From: Streptomyces novaecaesareae
GTDB taxonomy: Bacteria > Actinomycetota > Actinomycetes > Streptomycetales > Streptomycetaceae
Assembly (NCBI RefSeq): GCF_000716875.1
Contig: NZ_JNWQ01000013.1
Span: 34,218-98,217 of the forward strand
Length of the DNA: 64,000 nt
Direction: 5' to 3'
The notes beneath the pieces are model-generated. The model was not told the DNA's origin, ran no database searches, and saw nothing but the letters and a program-made list of their open reading frames with translations. The stretch's first letter is position 1. Every line of letters begins with the position of its first letter. Below are positions 16,901-23,861 of this stretch, piece by piece. The translations under genes were made by a program, and so were the position numbers.

Positions 16901-19602
16901 AGGATCCGGTGGCGTTCCTCCCGCGGCATCGGCTCCTGCGGCGCCGCCGCCTCCGGCATCCTCGGCGCGGCCGGCTCGCGCTCGGGCGCGGCGCCCGGCA
17001 CCACTGCGGCGATCCGCTCCTCGACCAGCGCGGTGAACTCGGCGAACGCCTCGGCAAGGAAGCCCTCGGCAAAGTCACCGGGGACGGCGTCCCAGCAGAG
17101 GAACAGCGTGCCGTCCGGCTCGATCAGGCTGATGCAGTCCAGGCTCACGCCCGGGGTGCTGCTCAGCCACCGCCCGGTGGCGGGCACCTCGGGCAGGGCA
17201 CGGGCGTCGACCGCGCAGGTGTAGACAACCGGGTAGCCGACCGCCCCCTGCCCGCGCAGGACGCGGCGGCGCAGTTCGCCCAGGCCGCTGCTGGAGCGGC
17301 CGGTGGGGAGCGCGGCGAGCTGGCGGCCGTACGCCGCCTCACGGTCGCTGCCGGTGACCGAGCGGACCCAGCCGAGGACGGTGTGCTCGCCCGGCCGGGC
17401 ATGCCGAGCCTCGGTCCACTGCACCACCGGGAGCCCGAACTCGGCGTCGGCGGCGTGCCGGCCCAGCACCTCGGTGAAGGCCGCGAGCAGCAGCAGGTCG
17501 GGCGAGTCGGCCGAGGTCCAGCGGAGCGTACGGGACCACCGGGCGCGGTCGCGGGCGCCCGTGCCGTCCGGCGCGGGCAGCCGGGGGCCGGTCGGCAGGT
17601 CTGCCAACTGGCCGTCCCACGGAGCGGGCTGCGGCACCGCCCGGACGGGCACGGGAGCCGGAGCGGTCCACCCGCAGTGCCGGGCGACGAGCTCGCGGCT
17701 GAGCCGGTGGATGCTGTGCGCGTCGAACACCGCCAGGTCGAAGGTGCAGTGCACGGTCGAGCCGCTCACCCGGACGTCGAACCGGGGCCACCGGCCGAAC
17801 GGCAGGCCCTCGCCCGTCAGCAGCTCGGTCCAGGCAGCCTCGTCGGCCAGCACCGGGATCCGCCAGGTGCCCTCGCCGCGCGGGATCGTCCACAACGAGC
17901 CGTCCTGCCGGATGACGGTTCGCATCGCCTCGTACGCGTCGACCATCTCGGTCAGCGCGGCTTCGAGCCGCTCCGGGACCAGCTCCGGGACCTCGAACGA
18001 CAGGCTCATCCGGGCGCCGTGCCAGGGTTCGCCGTCGCCGCCGCGCTCGGCCACGTAGTAGGCCTGCTGGAGCGGGTTCAGTACGGCACCGGACGGCTCC
18101 GGGACGCGCCCCGCCATGGTGAGCGCGTTGGCGAAGGCGGCGAAGGCCGGTGCGGCGTGCTCGTCGGGCAGGGCGTCGGCGACGTCCCAGCGGTAGCGGA
18201 GCGCACCGTCCTCCTCCCAGACCTGCGCCTCCAGCAGCACACCCGAGGTCTGGCTGACCGCGGCGGTGACGTTCCGGCCGAAGCCGGGCTCGGCCGGGCC
18301 GGTGCCGAGCAGGCTGGTGAACACCACCGGCAGGACCGGCGGGGTGCCGCCCTTGGCCCGCAGCGCGCGCAGCGCTTCGACGGTGCCCACCGAGCAGTGC
18401 TCGACGGCGGCACCGAGCTGCCCGTCGAGCTCGCGGACGGCCGCCTCGAACGGCGCGCCGCTCACCTCGACCACGGCGGAGGAGGTGAACGGCCCGACCA
18501 GGGCCGCGGCGGAGGCCGGCAGTCGGAGCCGGTCGGTGGTGGTGACGACCAGGGTGTGCGCGGGGGCCGCGCCGCCGGTGACCAGGGCCTCGCCGAAGAG
18601 CGTGACGAGCAACGCGTTGGGGGTGACGCCGAGGCTCCGGGCGCGGTCGCGGGCGGCCGCCCACAGCTGCGGGGCCAAGGTGCCGTCGAGGGCGCGGCGC
18701 CGCCCCTCGGGGCGGTCCGTGAGCTCGGCGAACGGCCCGGCCGGGCAGTCGGCCAGCCGGTCGGTCCAGTACGCCAGGTCGGCCCGGTGGCGCTCACCGC
18801 CGCGCCGGCCGTGCAGCGCGAGGACGCAGTCCCGGGCCGACGGGCCGCCCGCCGCCGGCCGCAGGGTCCCGGTCCGGTAGACCTCGGACCACTCGGCGAG
18901 CACCAGGGCCAGCCCGTGCCCGTCGGTGACGCTCAGGTCCAGGCTGAAGTGGACGACACCAGGCATGTCATGACGGAGCGTCACCTCGATCGTCGCGGGC
19001 GGCCAGGTGCCCGCCGGGTAGGCACGGCTCTCCAGCCGCGCCCGGGCCTCGGCGGGGTCGCGGTCCCGGTGCACCGGGAAGGTCCACTCCCCCGCGTCCG
19101 GCCGAACCTGCTGTCCCTGCGTGGTGACGGCGGCCCGCAGCATGTCGTGCCGCTCCACGACCTGGCGCCAGGCCAGCTCCAACCGCCCGACGTCCAGGCC
19201 GTCGACCTCGAACTCCAGGTACTGGTGGCAGCCGGAGCCGTCCGGGCCCAACTCCTTCGCCAACAGGTAGGACTCCTGCATCGGCGTGAGCGGGAACGGC
19301 TCGAACCGCTGCTCCACGCCGTGCTCGACCACACCGGCCGCGCCGAACGCGCCGGACGCATCGGCGGCGGCCAGCGCGGCGGCGACCTTGACGGCGAGCC
19401 CTCCCGCGGTCAGCCGGTCGTCGAACGGGCCGGCCGGCAGTTCGGCGTCGAACTCCAGGCTCGACTCCAGCCAGAGCCGGGCGGCCAGAATGGAGTCCAT
19501 GCCCTGCTCGCGCAACGGCACGGCCGGGTCGAATACGCCGGGAACGAGCTCGTGGAGAAGCCGGGTGACGAATTCGAGTACTTCCCCTGCCGACCGACGC
19601 AT
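10966..19602 (-). CDS. Hybrid NRPS/trans-AT PKS: PCP-Cy-Cy-A(Cys)-PCP-Ox-KS0-ACP-KS
   Basis: 2,878 residues; ATG preceded by AGGAGG at six bases. Domains: PCP (Ser37); two heterocyclisation domains, with DLSVTD near 223 and DLAVFD near 619 (the Cy signature DxxxxD); adenylation domain (about 900-1420; FTSGSTGTPKG near 1057); PCP (GATS near 1473); SagB-type flavin oxidase (about 1545-1780); KS (about 1795-2230); ACP (GLTS near 2397); KS (about 2470-2878) that ends the protein. The A-domain pocket reads roughly D-L-F-N-L-S-L-V-W-K, close to cysteine codes, so cysteine cyclised and oxidised to a thiazole is the expected product. The first KS keeps DTACSSS but has VEASAAG instead of VEAHGTG, so it probably only transfers the chain. 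The N-terminal PCP has no cognate A domain in cis and must be loaded in trans. It has its own likely promoter, with operator 19661-19674. Confidence 0.95.
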   Translation of the reverse strand: MRRSAGEVLEFVTRLLHELVPGVFDPAVPLREQGMDSILAARLWLESSLEFDAELPAGPFDDRLTAGGLAVKVAAALAAADASGAFGAAGVVEHGVEQRFEPFPLTPMQESYLLAKELGPDGSGCHQYLEFEVDGLDVGRLELAWRQVVERHDMLRAAVTTQGQQVRPDAGEWTFPVHRDRDPAEARARLESRAYPAGTWPPATIEVTLRHDMPGVVHFSLDLSVTDGHGLALVLAEWSEVYRTGTLRPAAGGPSARDCVLALHGRRGGERHRADLAYWTDRLADCPAGPFAELTDRPEGRRRALDGTLAPQLWAAARDRARSLGVTPNALLVTLFGEALVTGGAAPAHTLVVTTTDRLRLPASAAALVGPFTSSAVVEVSGAPFEAAVRELDGQLGAAVEHCSVGTVEALRALRAKGGTPPVLPVVFTSLLGTGPAEPGFGRNVTAAVSQTSGVLLEAQVWEEDGALRYRWDVADALPDEHAAPAFAAFANALTMAGRVPEPSGAVLNPLQQAYYVAERGGDGEPWHGARMSLSFEVPELVPERLEAALTEMVDAYEAMRTVIRQDGSLWTIPRGEGTWRIPVLADEAAWTELLTGEGLPFGRWPRFDVRVSGSTVHCTFDLAVFDAHSIHRLSRELVARHCGWTAPAPVPVRAVPQPAPWDGQLADLPTGPRLPAPDGTGARDRARWSRTLRWTSADSPDLLLLAAFTEVLGRHAADAEFGLPVVQWTEARHARPGEHTVLGWVRSVTGSDREAAYGRQLAALPTGRSSSGLGELRRRVLRGQGAVGYPVVYTCAVDARALPEVPATGRWLSSTPGVSLDCISLIEPDGTLFLCWDAVPGDFAEGFLAEAFAEFTALVEERIAAVVPGAAPEREPAAPRMPEAAAPQEPMPREERHRILHEWNDTARWFSTERLCHELVADHALRTPDAVALRSSRGTMTFAELDALANRIAWRLIEHRVGAGTIVGVRMSRGPEMVAAVLGILKAGGAYLPVEPSLPAARTARMLELTGASIVLTTARTPGTALPDPVTELALEDLRPEEWTPQPPPRSTADSLAYVIFTSGSTGTPKGVAVTHRPVLNLIAWCRRTYDFGEHDLGLSVTSLGFDLSVFDIFGVLGCGGALYLADEEQQRDPALLLDVLLDEPITFWNSAPTTLAQVAPLLPTARQGGRDALRLVFLSGDYTPLTLPDEVRAAFPGARIVSLGGATEATVWSNCFDVDEIDPQWRSIPYGRPIDNARYHVLDEAMQPCPVGVEGDLFIGGVCLSSGYHGMAELTAERFVDDPFAGPGERLYRTGDRAAYLPDGNLTFLGRQDTQVKLRGFRVELGEVEHRLREHPAVKEAVALADADRLHGFVIASAPVTGAELRAFVAETLPAHMVPNVVRFCEVFPATSNGKLDRAALLNGGGTAAPEFGAGGSRGTEGLAEPSPAAPGPAERGMTEERLAEEIAAVFAAQLGLDGIAADADLWNEGATSFTVVQVSNVLEQRYGKRIPVSAVLSEPTCRGIAKALGAAGAAEKPGAAEKPETAEQPTAEKPETAEQPTAEGPAPVDFFAADQRAEFKARRLHLRQDGESVETVRLASEPPTAEYFAWRASRRDFKPGPVPAHDLARLLGLLRKVTVDGRDRHLYPSAGDTYAVQVYLQVGAAAVEGLGAGSYYYHPETHALQRVSDAGPETGGHFYYNRPIADRARFTLHLVGQSDAIEPVYGTAADRFLAIESGHIAQLLMMGQAACGLGLCPIGEVSEAGLRQALDLRDGHRLLLSFVGGGADHPAVAATGELPPFAAPAPRPDSGIAVIGMAGRYPGAEDLDALWDTLVAGRSAVGAPPPGRPGLTAGVHGSYLDDVASFDALAFRLAPVEAKALDPQLRLVLRAVWHCLNDAGHSPASLASTAPRVGVFVGAMWQDYQQVGADSWRRDGAAQVTAVASEIPARVSQFFGFDGPSLAVDTACSSSATALHLAVKSLRDGECDAAIVAAANVVAHPYRRAVLRDAGLLAESVPTGALDAGRPGWLLGEGGGALLLRRASDAAGDVVHAVLDGSWIGHVGAVDRYGMPDQAAMAASIRSVLAAAGLDPADVDYVEASAAGAALADAAELEALGEVFEHGPMVGTIKPNLGHLEPAAALSQLTKVLLQLRHGRIVPTLWAAERNPLIPWDRLPVRPVTGPADWTGAGRPRRALVSSYGAAGALAQILVREPSARRRTGTGSPTGSLVLLTASDADSLPAVARRMLGRLPRWSAEADLAAVAYTTQTASFALPARIAVRCTDFESLATRLTAFLDGRPHPDVLREPGSETLADVWLAGGAVDWAALWPDPPTRVSLPAQVFAEAPLWLDAEDAEDAEDTAAPGARVPAARVPAVPVPAGPTAVAERLRLLYAELSEIPADRIDVRAPLDAYGLTSLLVTRLNARLAEEYGELPATLFFRHPTLLAVAEHLAEHLAERRTAERGTAGRGTTHPVEAAERPEHADIAIIGIGGRYPDAPDLDSFWDNLLEGRDSIRPVPADRPRSDALMIGSFLDDVTAFDPLFFGITPRDAELMDPQERLFLEVVWETLENACYPRTRLAGRHRGQVGVFAATMYREYGYFGVEQSLRGAPVSAGSSTAGIANRVSYFLDLTGPSLTVDTMCSSSLTALHLACESLHRGECEAALVGGVNLNLHPDKFVEQARLGMTSSDHRCRSFGADGDGFAPGEGVGAVLLKPLAAAEADGDRILAVIKGTAVGHGGRANGYTVPQPLRQAEVIRAALRRADAAPESISYVEAHGTGTALGDPVELDGLGLAFGDLPPGSCAIGSVKSNIGHLEGAAGIAGLTKVVLQLRHRTLAPSLHGEPPNPAVPWDGLPFRLHTAAAPWPGPLRRAGLSSFGAGGSNAHVILEEYPS
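12571..12600. repeat. Tandem 9-bp repeats (tcctcggcg)
   Basis: Encodes an Asp-Ala-Glu repeat in the linker before the ACP of the NRPS/PKS protein. Confidence 0.75.
14966..15037. repeat. Two copies of a ~33-bp direct repeat
   Basis: Encodes AEKPETAEQPT twice, in the linker between PCP2 and the oxidase domain. Confidence 0.75.
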
Positions 19603-19632
19603 CCAATCCTCCTGAGTACGGGCTTGGGCCCA

Positions 19633-19638
19633 AATCTA
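19633..19638 (-). promoter_or_regulatory. Putative -10 hexamer, NRPS/PKS genes
   Basis: TAGATT on the minus strand, 22 bases past site 5. The predicted transcript start near 19626 would leave a leader of about 24 bases with the AGGAGG site. Confidence 0.5.
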
Positions 19639-19660
19639 AAAACTCAGGGAATTGACTTCC

Positions 19661-19674
19661 GTTCAGAATTGAGC
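19661..19674. promoter_or_regulatory. Variant operator, site 5 (GTTCAGAATTGAGC)
   Basis: It overlaps the stop codon of the FAD enzyme gene and lies 59 bases before the NRPS/PKS start. It has one mismatch to GCTCAnnnTTGAGC. On the minus strand the hexamer TAGATT follows after exactly 22 bases. Confidence 0.6.
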
Positions 19675-21453
19675 AGGTCGCCGTCCCGAAAACGGACGGC
19701 GCAGCGCGTGCCACAGCCGGCGCACCGCGGTGTCGGCCACGTCGTAGCCGAGCGCCACCAGGTTGACCGTGACCATCAGGAACCCGGCCACCACCAGCAG
19801 CACGGGGCTGATCTCGGTGCCCTTCACCCGGACGAAGGCGGGCTCGCGCAGGATCCGCGGGGTCAGCTCGCCCCGGCGGACCCAGCGCAGGAACGGCAGC
19901 TTCCACAGGTTCGGCACGGCGGCGTCCGCGCGCAGCACCGCCCGGGTCGGCCGCAGCCGCACGCCGTTGGCCAGCCGCCAGCGGGCCCGCCGGGCCAGGC
20001 CGGCGTGCCAGCGCTCCGCGATCCGGGCCACCCGGGCGGGGTCGAGCACGTGCCACGGCGGGCACTGGGTGAGGAAGAGGCTGCGCCGCAGCTTGCGGCG
20101 GAGCTTGACGTGGTCGCCGTTCTCCAGCTCGGGCCGCGCCCCGGTCTCGGTGAGCCAGCGGGCCACCTGGTAGCGCGGCAGCAGGACGGCCGAGAGGATC
20201 AGGTAGTCGAGCAGGTGGTCGAGGATGAAGAACCGGCTGTCGCGCAGCGCCTCCGAGTACTTGCCGCGGACCATCGTCCGCAGCAGCCGCCAGTCGGCGA
20301 GCATGGCCCGGTTGACGTGGGCGATGTACTCGGTGTCGAGCTTCCCCTCCCGAAGGTCGTCCTGCACGATGTTGGCGGTGTGCCAGGAGCCGGCCAGCGA
20401 CAGCGAGAGTCCCTGGCTGTAGAAGGCGTCGATGATCGAGGCCGAGTCACCGGCCAGGGCGTAGCGCCGCTCGGACACGTAGGTGTCGGTGAGGTACTGG
20501 ACGTCCTTGTAGGCGTGGAACTGCAGCAGGTCCTCCGGCTTGAGGAAGTCCAGCAGCGGGTAGCGCCGCACCACCTCCCAGAAGGTGTCGCGCAGGTTGG
20601 CCGGCTCGCCGAAGCGGGCCCGGTCGAGGGTGATGCCGACACTCACCCGGCCTTCGGTCAGCCGGATGATCCAGATCCAGTAGCCGTCGCCCCACAGGTG
20701 GACGGTGTCGAGGTCGCGGCGGATCACCCGGCCCTCGGGGAAGGTGTACTCCCAGCGCTCGTCGAAGATCTCGTCGGTGCAGCCCTGGAACTGGCCCCAG
20801 GCCGCAGAGGTGGTGAAGCCGTCGTCGAGCGGGACGTCGTGGCCGAACTTCCTGGCCAGCAACCGGCCGCGGCCGGCGCAGTCGATGACCCAGCGGGCCT
20901 CGACCGTCCCCGACGACCTGCCGTCCCGGGAGCGCCAGGTGACCAGGTGGTCGCCGTCGCCCTCGGCCAGTTCGACGTCGCGGACCAGGCCCCGGTCGCA
21001 GAAGGTGATCTCGGGGGTCTTCCCGACGACGTCCCGCAGCGCGGCCTCGACCTCGGGCCGGACGATCTGGACGTCACCCGCCATCGCCTTGACCATGGGC
21101 TCGCTCGTCACGTGGGCGCGCCAGCGGTCCGGAAGCTGGGCCAGGAAGCCCCACTCGTACGTGGAGTCGTCGAAGGCCTCCTTGCCCTCCAGCCCGTAGG
21201 CCATCCAGAAGCCCTGCTTGACGAAGGAGTTGGAGAGCACCTCGTCCAGCTCTCCGACCGTCCGCAGGAAGGCGTTGGAGAAGACGAGCAGGGACTCGCC
21301 GACCTTGTAGTCGGCGCGCTTGCTGTCGGTCAGCTCGTCGACGAGCACGACGGACATGCCGCGCTTGGCGTACTGGAGTGCGTTGTACAGGCCGACGAGG
21401 CCGGCGCCGATCACGCACACGTCGGCGCGCAGCGCCTCAGGTCGCGGGTTCAT
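19663..21453 (-). CDS. FAD-dependent halogenase-like monooxygenase with C-terminal membrane segment
   Basis: 596 residues. The N-terminus has the FAD Rossmann motif GAGLVGLYNA, followed by KVGESLL, the GES motif of flavin-dependent halogenases and related monooxygenases. The tryptophan signature of halogenases (GWxWxIP) appears here as YWIWII, without the Pro. A second FAD motif, GDSASIIDAFYSQG, lies near 360. A hydrophobic segment near 555-575 (LLVVAGFLMVTVNLVALGY) suggests membrane anchoring, which is unusual for the family. The start overlaps the aminotransferase/reductase stop by four bases (ATGA). I infer an oxidation or halogenation of the lipid-chain intermediate. Whether it halogenates or hydroxylates cannot be decided from sequence. 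Confidence 0.85.
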   Translation of the reverse strand: MNPRPEALRADVCVIGAGLVGLYNALQYAKRGMSVVLVDELTDSKRADYKVGESLLVFSNAFLRTVGELDEVLSNSFVKQGFWMAYGLEGKEAFDDSTYEWGFLAQLPDRWRAHVTSEPMVKAMAGDVQIVRPEVEAALRDVVGKTPEITFCDRGLVRDVELAEGDGDHLVTWRSRDGRSSGTVEARWVIDCAGRGRLLARKFGHDVPLDDGFTTSAAWGQFQGCTDEIFDERWEYTFPEGRVIRRDLDTVHLWGDGYWIWIIRLTEGRVSVGITLDRARFGEPANLRDTFWEVVRRYPLLDFLKPEDLLQFHAYKDVQYLTDTYVSERRYALAGDSASIIDAFYSQGLSLSLAGSWHTANIVQDDLREGKLDTEYIAHVNRAMLADWRLLRTMVRGKYSEALRDSRFFILDHLLDYLILSAVLLPRYQVARWLTETGARPELENGDHVKLRRKLRRSLFLTQCPPWHVLDPARVARIAERWHAGLARRARWRLANGVRLRPTRAVLRADAAVPNLWKLPFLRWVRRGELTPRILREPAFVRVKGTEISPVLLVVAGFLMVTVNLVALGYDVADTAVRRLWHALRRPFSGRRPAQF

Positions 21454-23861
21454 GGGTGGCTCCTGGTGGGCGGGGTCGGGAGGTGGAGGCGGAAGCCGAG
21501 CCGCGCACCCTCGGTGCGGAGCCGGGCGACCGTGGCGATGTCCAGGCGGTCGCCGCGCCGGCTGAGCGGGAGCTCACCGTCGAGTTGGGAGAGGATCACC
21601 GTCTCGGCGGTGCAGGCCCAGATCACGCCGGGCGGCAGGGCCACGTCGAGGCCGAAGTCCTGACGGCCGGGCAGCTCGACCAGGCCACCCGCGAAGACCG
21701 CCAGGTCCGGCCGCTGCTCGGCGAGTTCGGGACCGGCGTTGGCGGGCTGCGAGACGTCGCAGATGATCGCGCCCGGCTTGGGGGTGGCGGGGTCGATGAG
21801 CAGCCCCGGGCTGGACGTGGCGGCGACGACGAGGTCCGCGCCCGCGATCGCCTCGGCGGCGGCGGTGGTCGTCTCCGGCACCAGGTCGCCGCGGATCTCG
21901 GCGGCGACCGCGTCGAGGCGGGCCAGGCCGGCGCGCCCGCTGCGGGGATTGCCGACCAGCACCAGGCTGCCGACCTCCTCGGCGAGCAGCAGCGTCATCG
22001 CCCGGCCGACCGAGCCGGCGGCGCCCAGCACCACGCAGCGGGCGCCGCGCAGGTCCAGGCCCCGGTCCCGGGCGGTGCGGGCGATGCCGTCGAGGGCGGA
22101 CGCCGCGGTGTACGCGTTCCCGGTGGTCACCGGAACGGGGGTGGCGCCGAGGAGGGTGCCGCCCGCGGTGACGACGGAGGTGTAGGCGCCGAGGCCGACG
22201 ATCCGCGCGCCGCGTTCGGCGGCCTCCGCCACGGCCCGGCCGATCAGCGCGGCCGCCCGGGCGGTCGGCAGGTCGAGCAGGGCGCGGGCGTCGTAGGGGA
22301 GCGCGAACAGCTCACCGTAGGAACTCCGCCCGTCGTCCGAGGTCAGCCGGCTGGCGCCGACCAGCATGCCGGCGGGCGTGTCGGCGGAGCGGGTGAGTTC
22401 GAGCCGGTCGAAGAGCCGCTTCACCCCGTGGCCGGGCAGGCCCAGGGCCGGGTCGAAGCTCTCGTAGGACTCGTCGTCGGTCGGGTGGCCGATGAACGCC
22501 CAGCGGGGCTCGTCCCGGCGCGGTACCGGGCGAGGCCGGGGCCGGGGCCGGGCGGGCGCGCCTGCACCGGCCGGGCCGCCCCCGGTGAGGTGGGCGAACA
22601 GGGCGGCGGAGTCGCCCGCCGCGATCCGCCCGAGGGCGCGGTCGAGGGCTGCGAGGAACTCGTCGCACTCCTCGTCGGTGACGGTGAGCGGCGGCTCCAC
22701 CCGGATCACCCGGGCGGCGAAGTAGGCGGGCGCGACCCGGATGCCTTCGGCCCGCAGCAGGTGGCCGCAGAGGACCGCCGCCAGGCCCTGCGCGTGCGCG
22801 AGCGAGCGGAGCAGGCCCTGCTGCCCGAACTCCCGGGGATCGTCGGTGAGTTCGAGCCCCAGCAGCAGGCCCTCACCCCGGACGTCGGTGACCAGGCCGG
22901 GGTGGGCCTCGGCGAGCTTGCGCAGCCCGGCGCGCAGCCGGGCGCCCTTGCGCGCACTCTCCGCGACGATCCGCTCGCCGTCGGCGGTGAGCAGGTCGAA
23001 GGCGGCGATACCGACCCGGGCGCAGAGCGTGTTGCCGCCGAAGGTGGAGGTGTGCCGCAGTGCGAAGTCCTCGGTGAGGCAGTCGTCGGAGTAGAGGACG
23101 GCCCCGATCGGCACCACGCCGCCGCCGAGCGCCTTGGCCAGGGCCAGGACGTCCGGCACGACCCCGGCGTGCTCGTAGGCGAACATCCGCCCGGTCCGGC
23201 CGAGCCCGGTCTGCACCTCGTCGAAGACCAGCCGGGCGCCGTGGGCCGAGCACAACCTGCGCGCCTCGGCCAGGTAGCCGGGGGGTGCCGGGCGGACGCC
23301 GCCCTCGCCCTGGACCGGTTCGAGCAGCAGCCCGGCGATCTCCCCGCCACGCTCGGCGAAGAGCGCCCGCAGTGCCCCGACGTCCCCGAACGGCACCGTG
23401 ACGAAGCCGTCCGCGGGTGCCCCGAAGGGGCGCTGGTAGGTGGCGCGGCCGGTCGCGGAGAGCGCGCCGAGGGTCTTGCCGTGGAAGGAGTCCTCGGCGG
23501 AGACGACAAGGAGGCGCCCGGTCGCCGCGCGCACCACCTTGATCGCCGCCTCGACGGACTCGGCGCCGCTGTTGGTGAAGAACGCGTGCGGCAGCCCGGT
23601 CCGGGCCGCCAGCCGGTCGGCCAGCTCGCGCGCCGCGACCGGGAGCGACGGCTGGGTCAGGCTCGGTTCGCCCGCCCGCCGCATGCCGTCCAGGGCTGTC
23701 CACACGACCTCGGGGTCGTGCCCGAACGGGAGCGCCCCGTAGGCGCCGGCGAAGTCCAGGTAGGCGCGGCCGTCGGCGTCGTGGAGCCGGGTGCCCCGGC
23801 CCCGGACGTAGGCGACGTCCAGGCCGAGCCCGGTCAGCAGCCGTTCGACGTGCGGGTTCAT
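21450..23861 (-). CDS. Class III aminotransferase fused to acyl-ACP reductase (AAR)-like domain
   Basis: 803 residues; ATG overlaps the preceding PKS stop (ATGA). Residues 1-400 are a class III PLP aminotransferase: FDEVQTGLGRTG holds the cofactor-ring Asp, and LAKALGGG the PLP lysine. After an Arg/Pro-rich linker, residues about 440-800 resemble cyanobacterial long-chain acyl-ACP reductase: an RWAFIGHPT start, GLGAYTSVV, VTTGNAYTAA, the NADP motif GAAGSVGRAM and WACTAET, which aligns with the ACFAE segment carrying the catalytic Cys of AAR. Inference: the reductase domain releases the ACP-bound chain as an aldehyde and the aminotransferase converts it to a primary amine. It lies directly after the last module of the lipid-initiated line, as expected for a release enzyme. 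Release in PKSs more often uses an NRPS-type R domain, so this arrangement is unusual. Confidence 0.9.
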   Translation of the reverse strand: MNPHVERLLTGLGLDVAYVRGRGTRLHDADGRAYLDFAGAYGALPFGHDPEVVWTALDGMRRAGEPSLTQPSLPVAARELADRLAARTGLPHAFFTNSGAESVEAAIKVVRAATGRLLVVSAEDSFHGKTLGALSATGRATYQRPFGAPADGFVTVPFGDVGALRALFAERGGEIAGLLLEPVQGEGGVRPAPPGYLAEARRLCSAHGARLVFDEVQTGLGRTGRMFAYEHAGVVPDVLALAKALGGGVVPIGAVLYSDDCLTEDFALRHTSTFGGNTLCARVGIAAFDLLTADGERIVAESARKGARLRAGLRKLAEAHPGLVTDVRGEGLLLGLELTDDPREFGQQGLLRSLAHAQGLAAVLCGHLLRAEGIRVAPAYFAARVIRVEPPLTVTDEECDEFLAALDRALGRIAAGDSAALFAHLTGGGPAGAGAPARPRPRPRPVPRRDEPRWAFIGHPTDDESYESFDPALGLPGHGVKRLFDRLELTRSADTPAGMLVGASRLTSDDGRSSYGELFALPYDARALLDLPTARAAALIGRAVAEAAERGARIVGLGAYTSVVTAGGTLLGATPVPVTTGNAYTAASALDGIARTARDRGLDLRGARCVVLGAAGSVGRAMTLLLAEEVGSLVLVGNPRSGRAGLARLDAVAAEIRGDLVPETTTAAAEAIAGADLVVAATSSPGLLIDPATPKPGAIICDVSQPANAGPELAEQRPDLAVFAGGLVELPGRQDFGLDVALPPGVIWACTAETVILSQLDGELPLSRRGDRLDIATVARLRTEGARLGFRLHLPTPPTRSHP

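Noticed and set aside
13192-21663. Plus-strand open frame of about 2,820 codons
   Set aside because: Antisense shadow of the NRPS/PKS and FAD genes. No recognisable domains.
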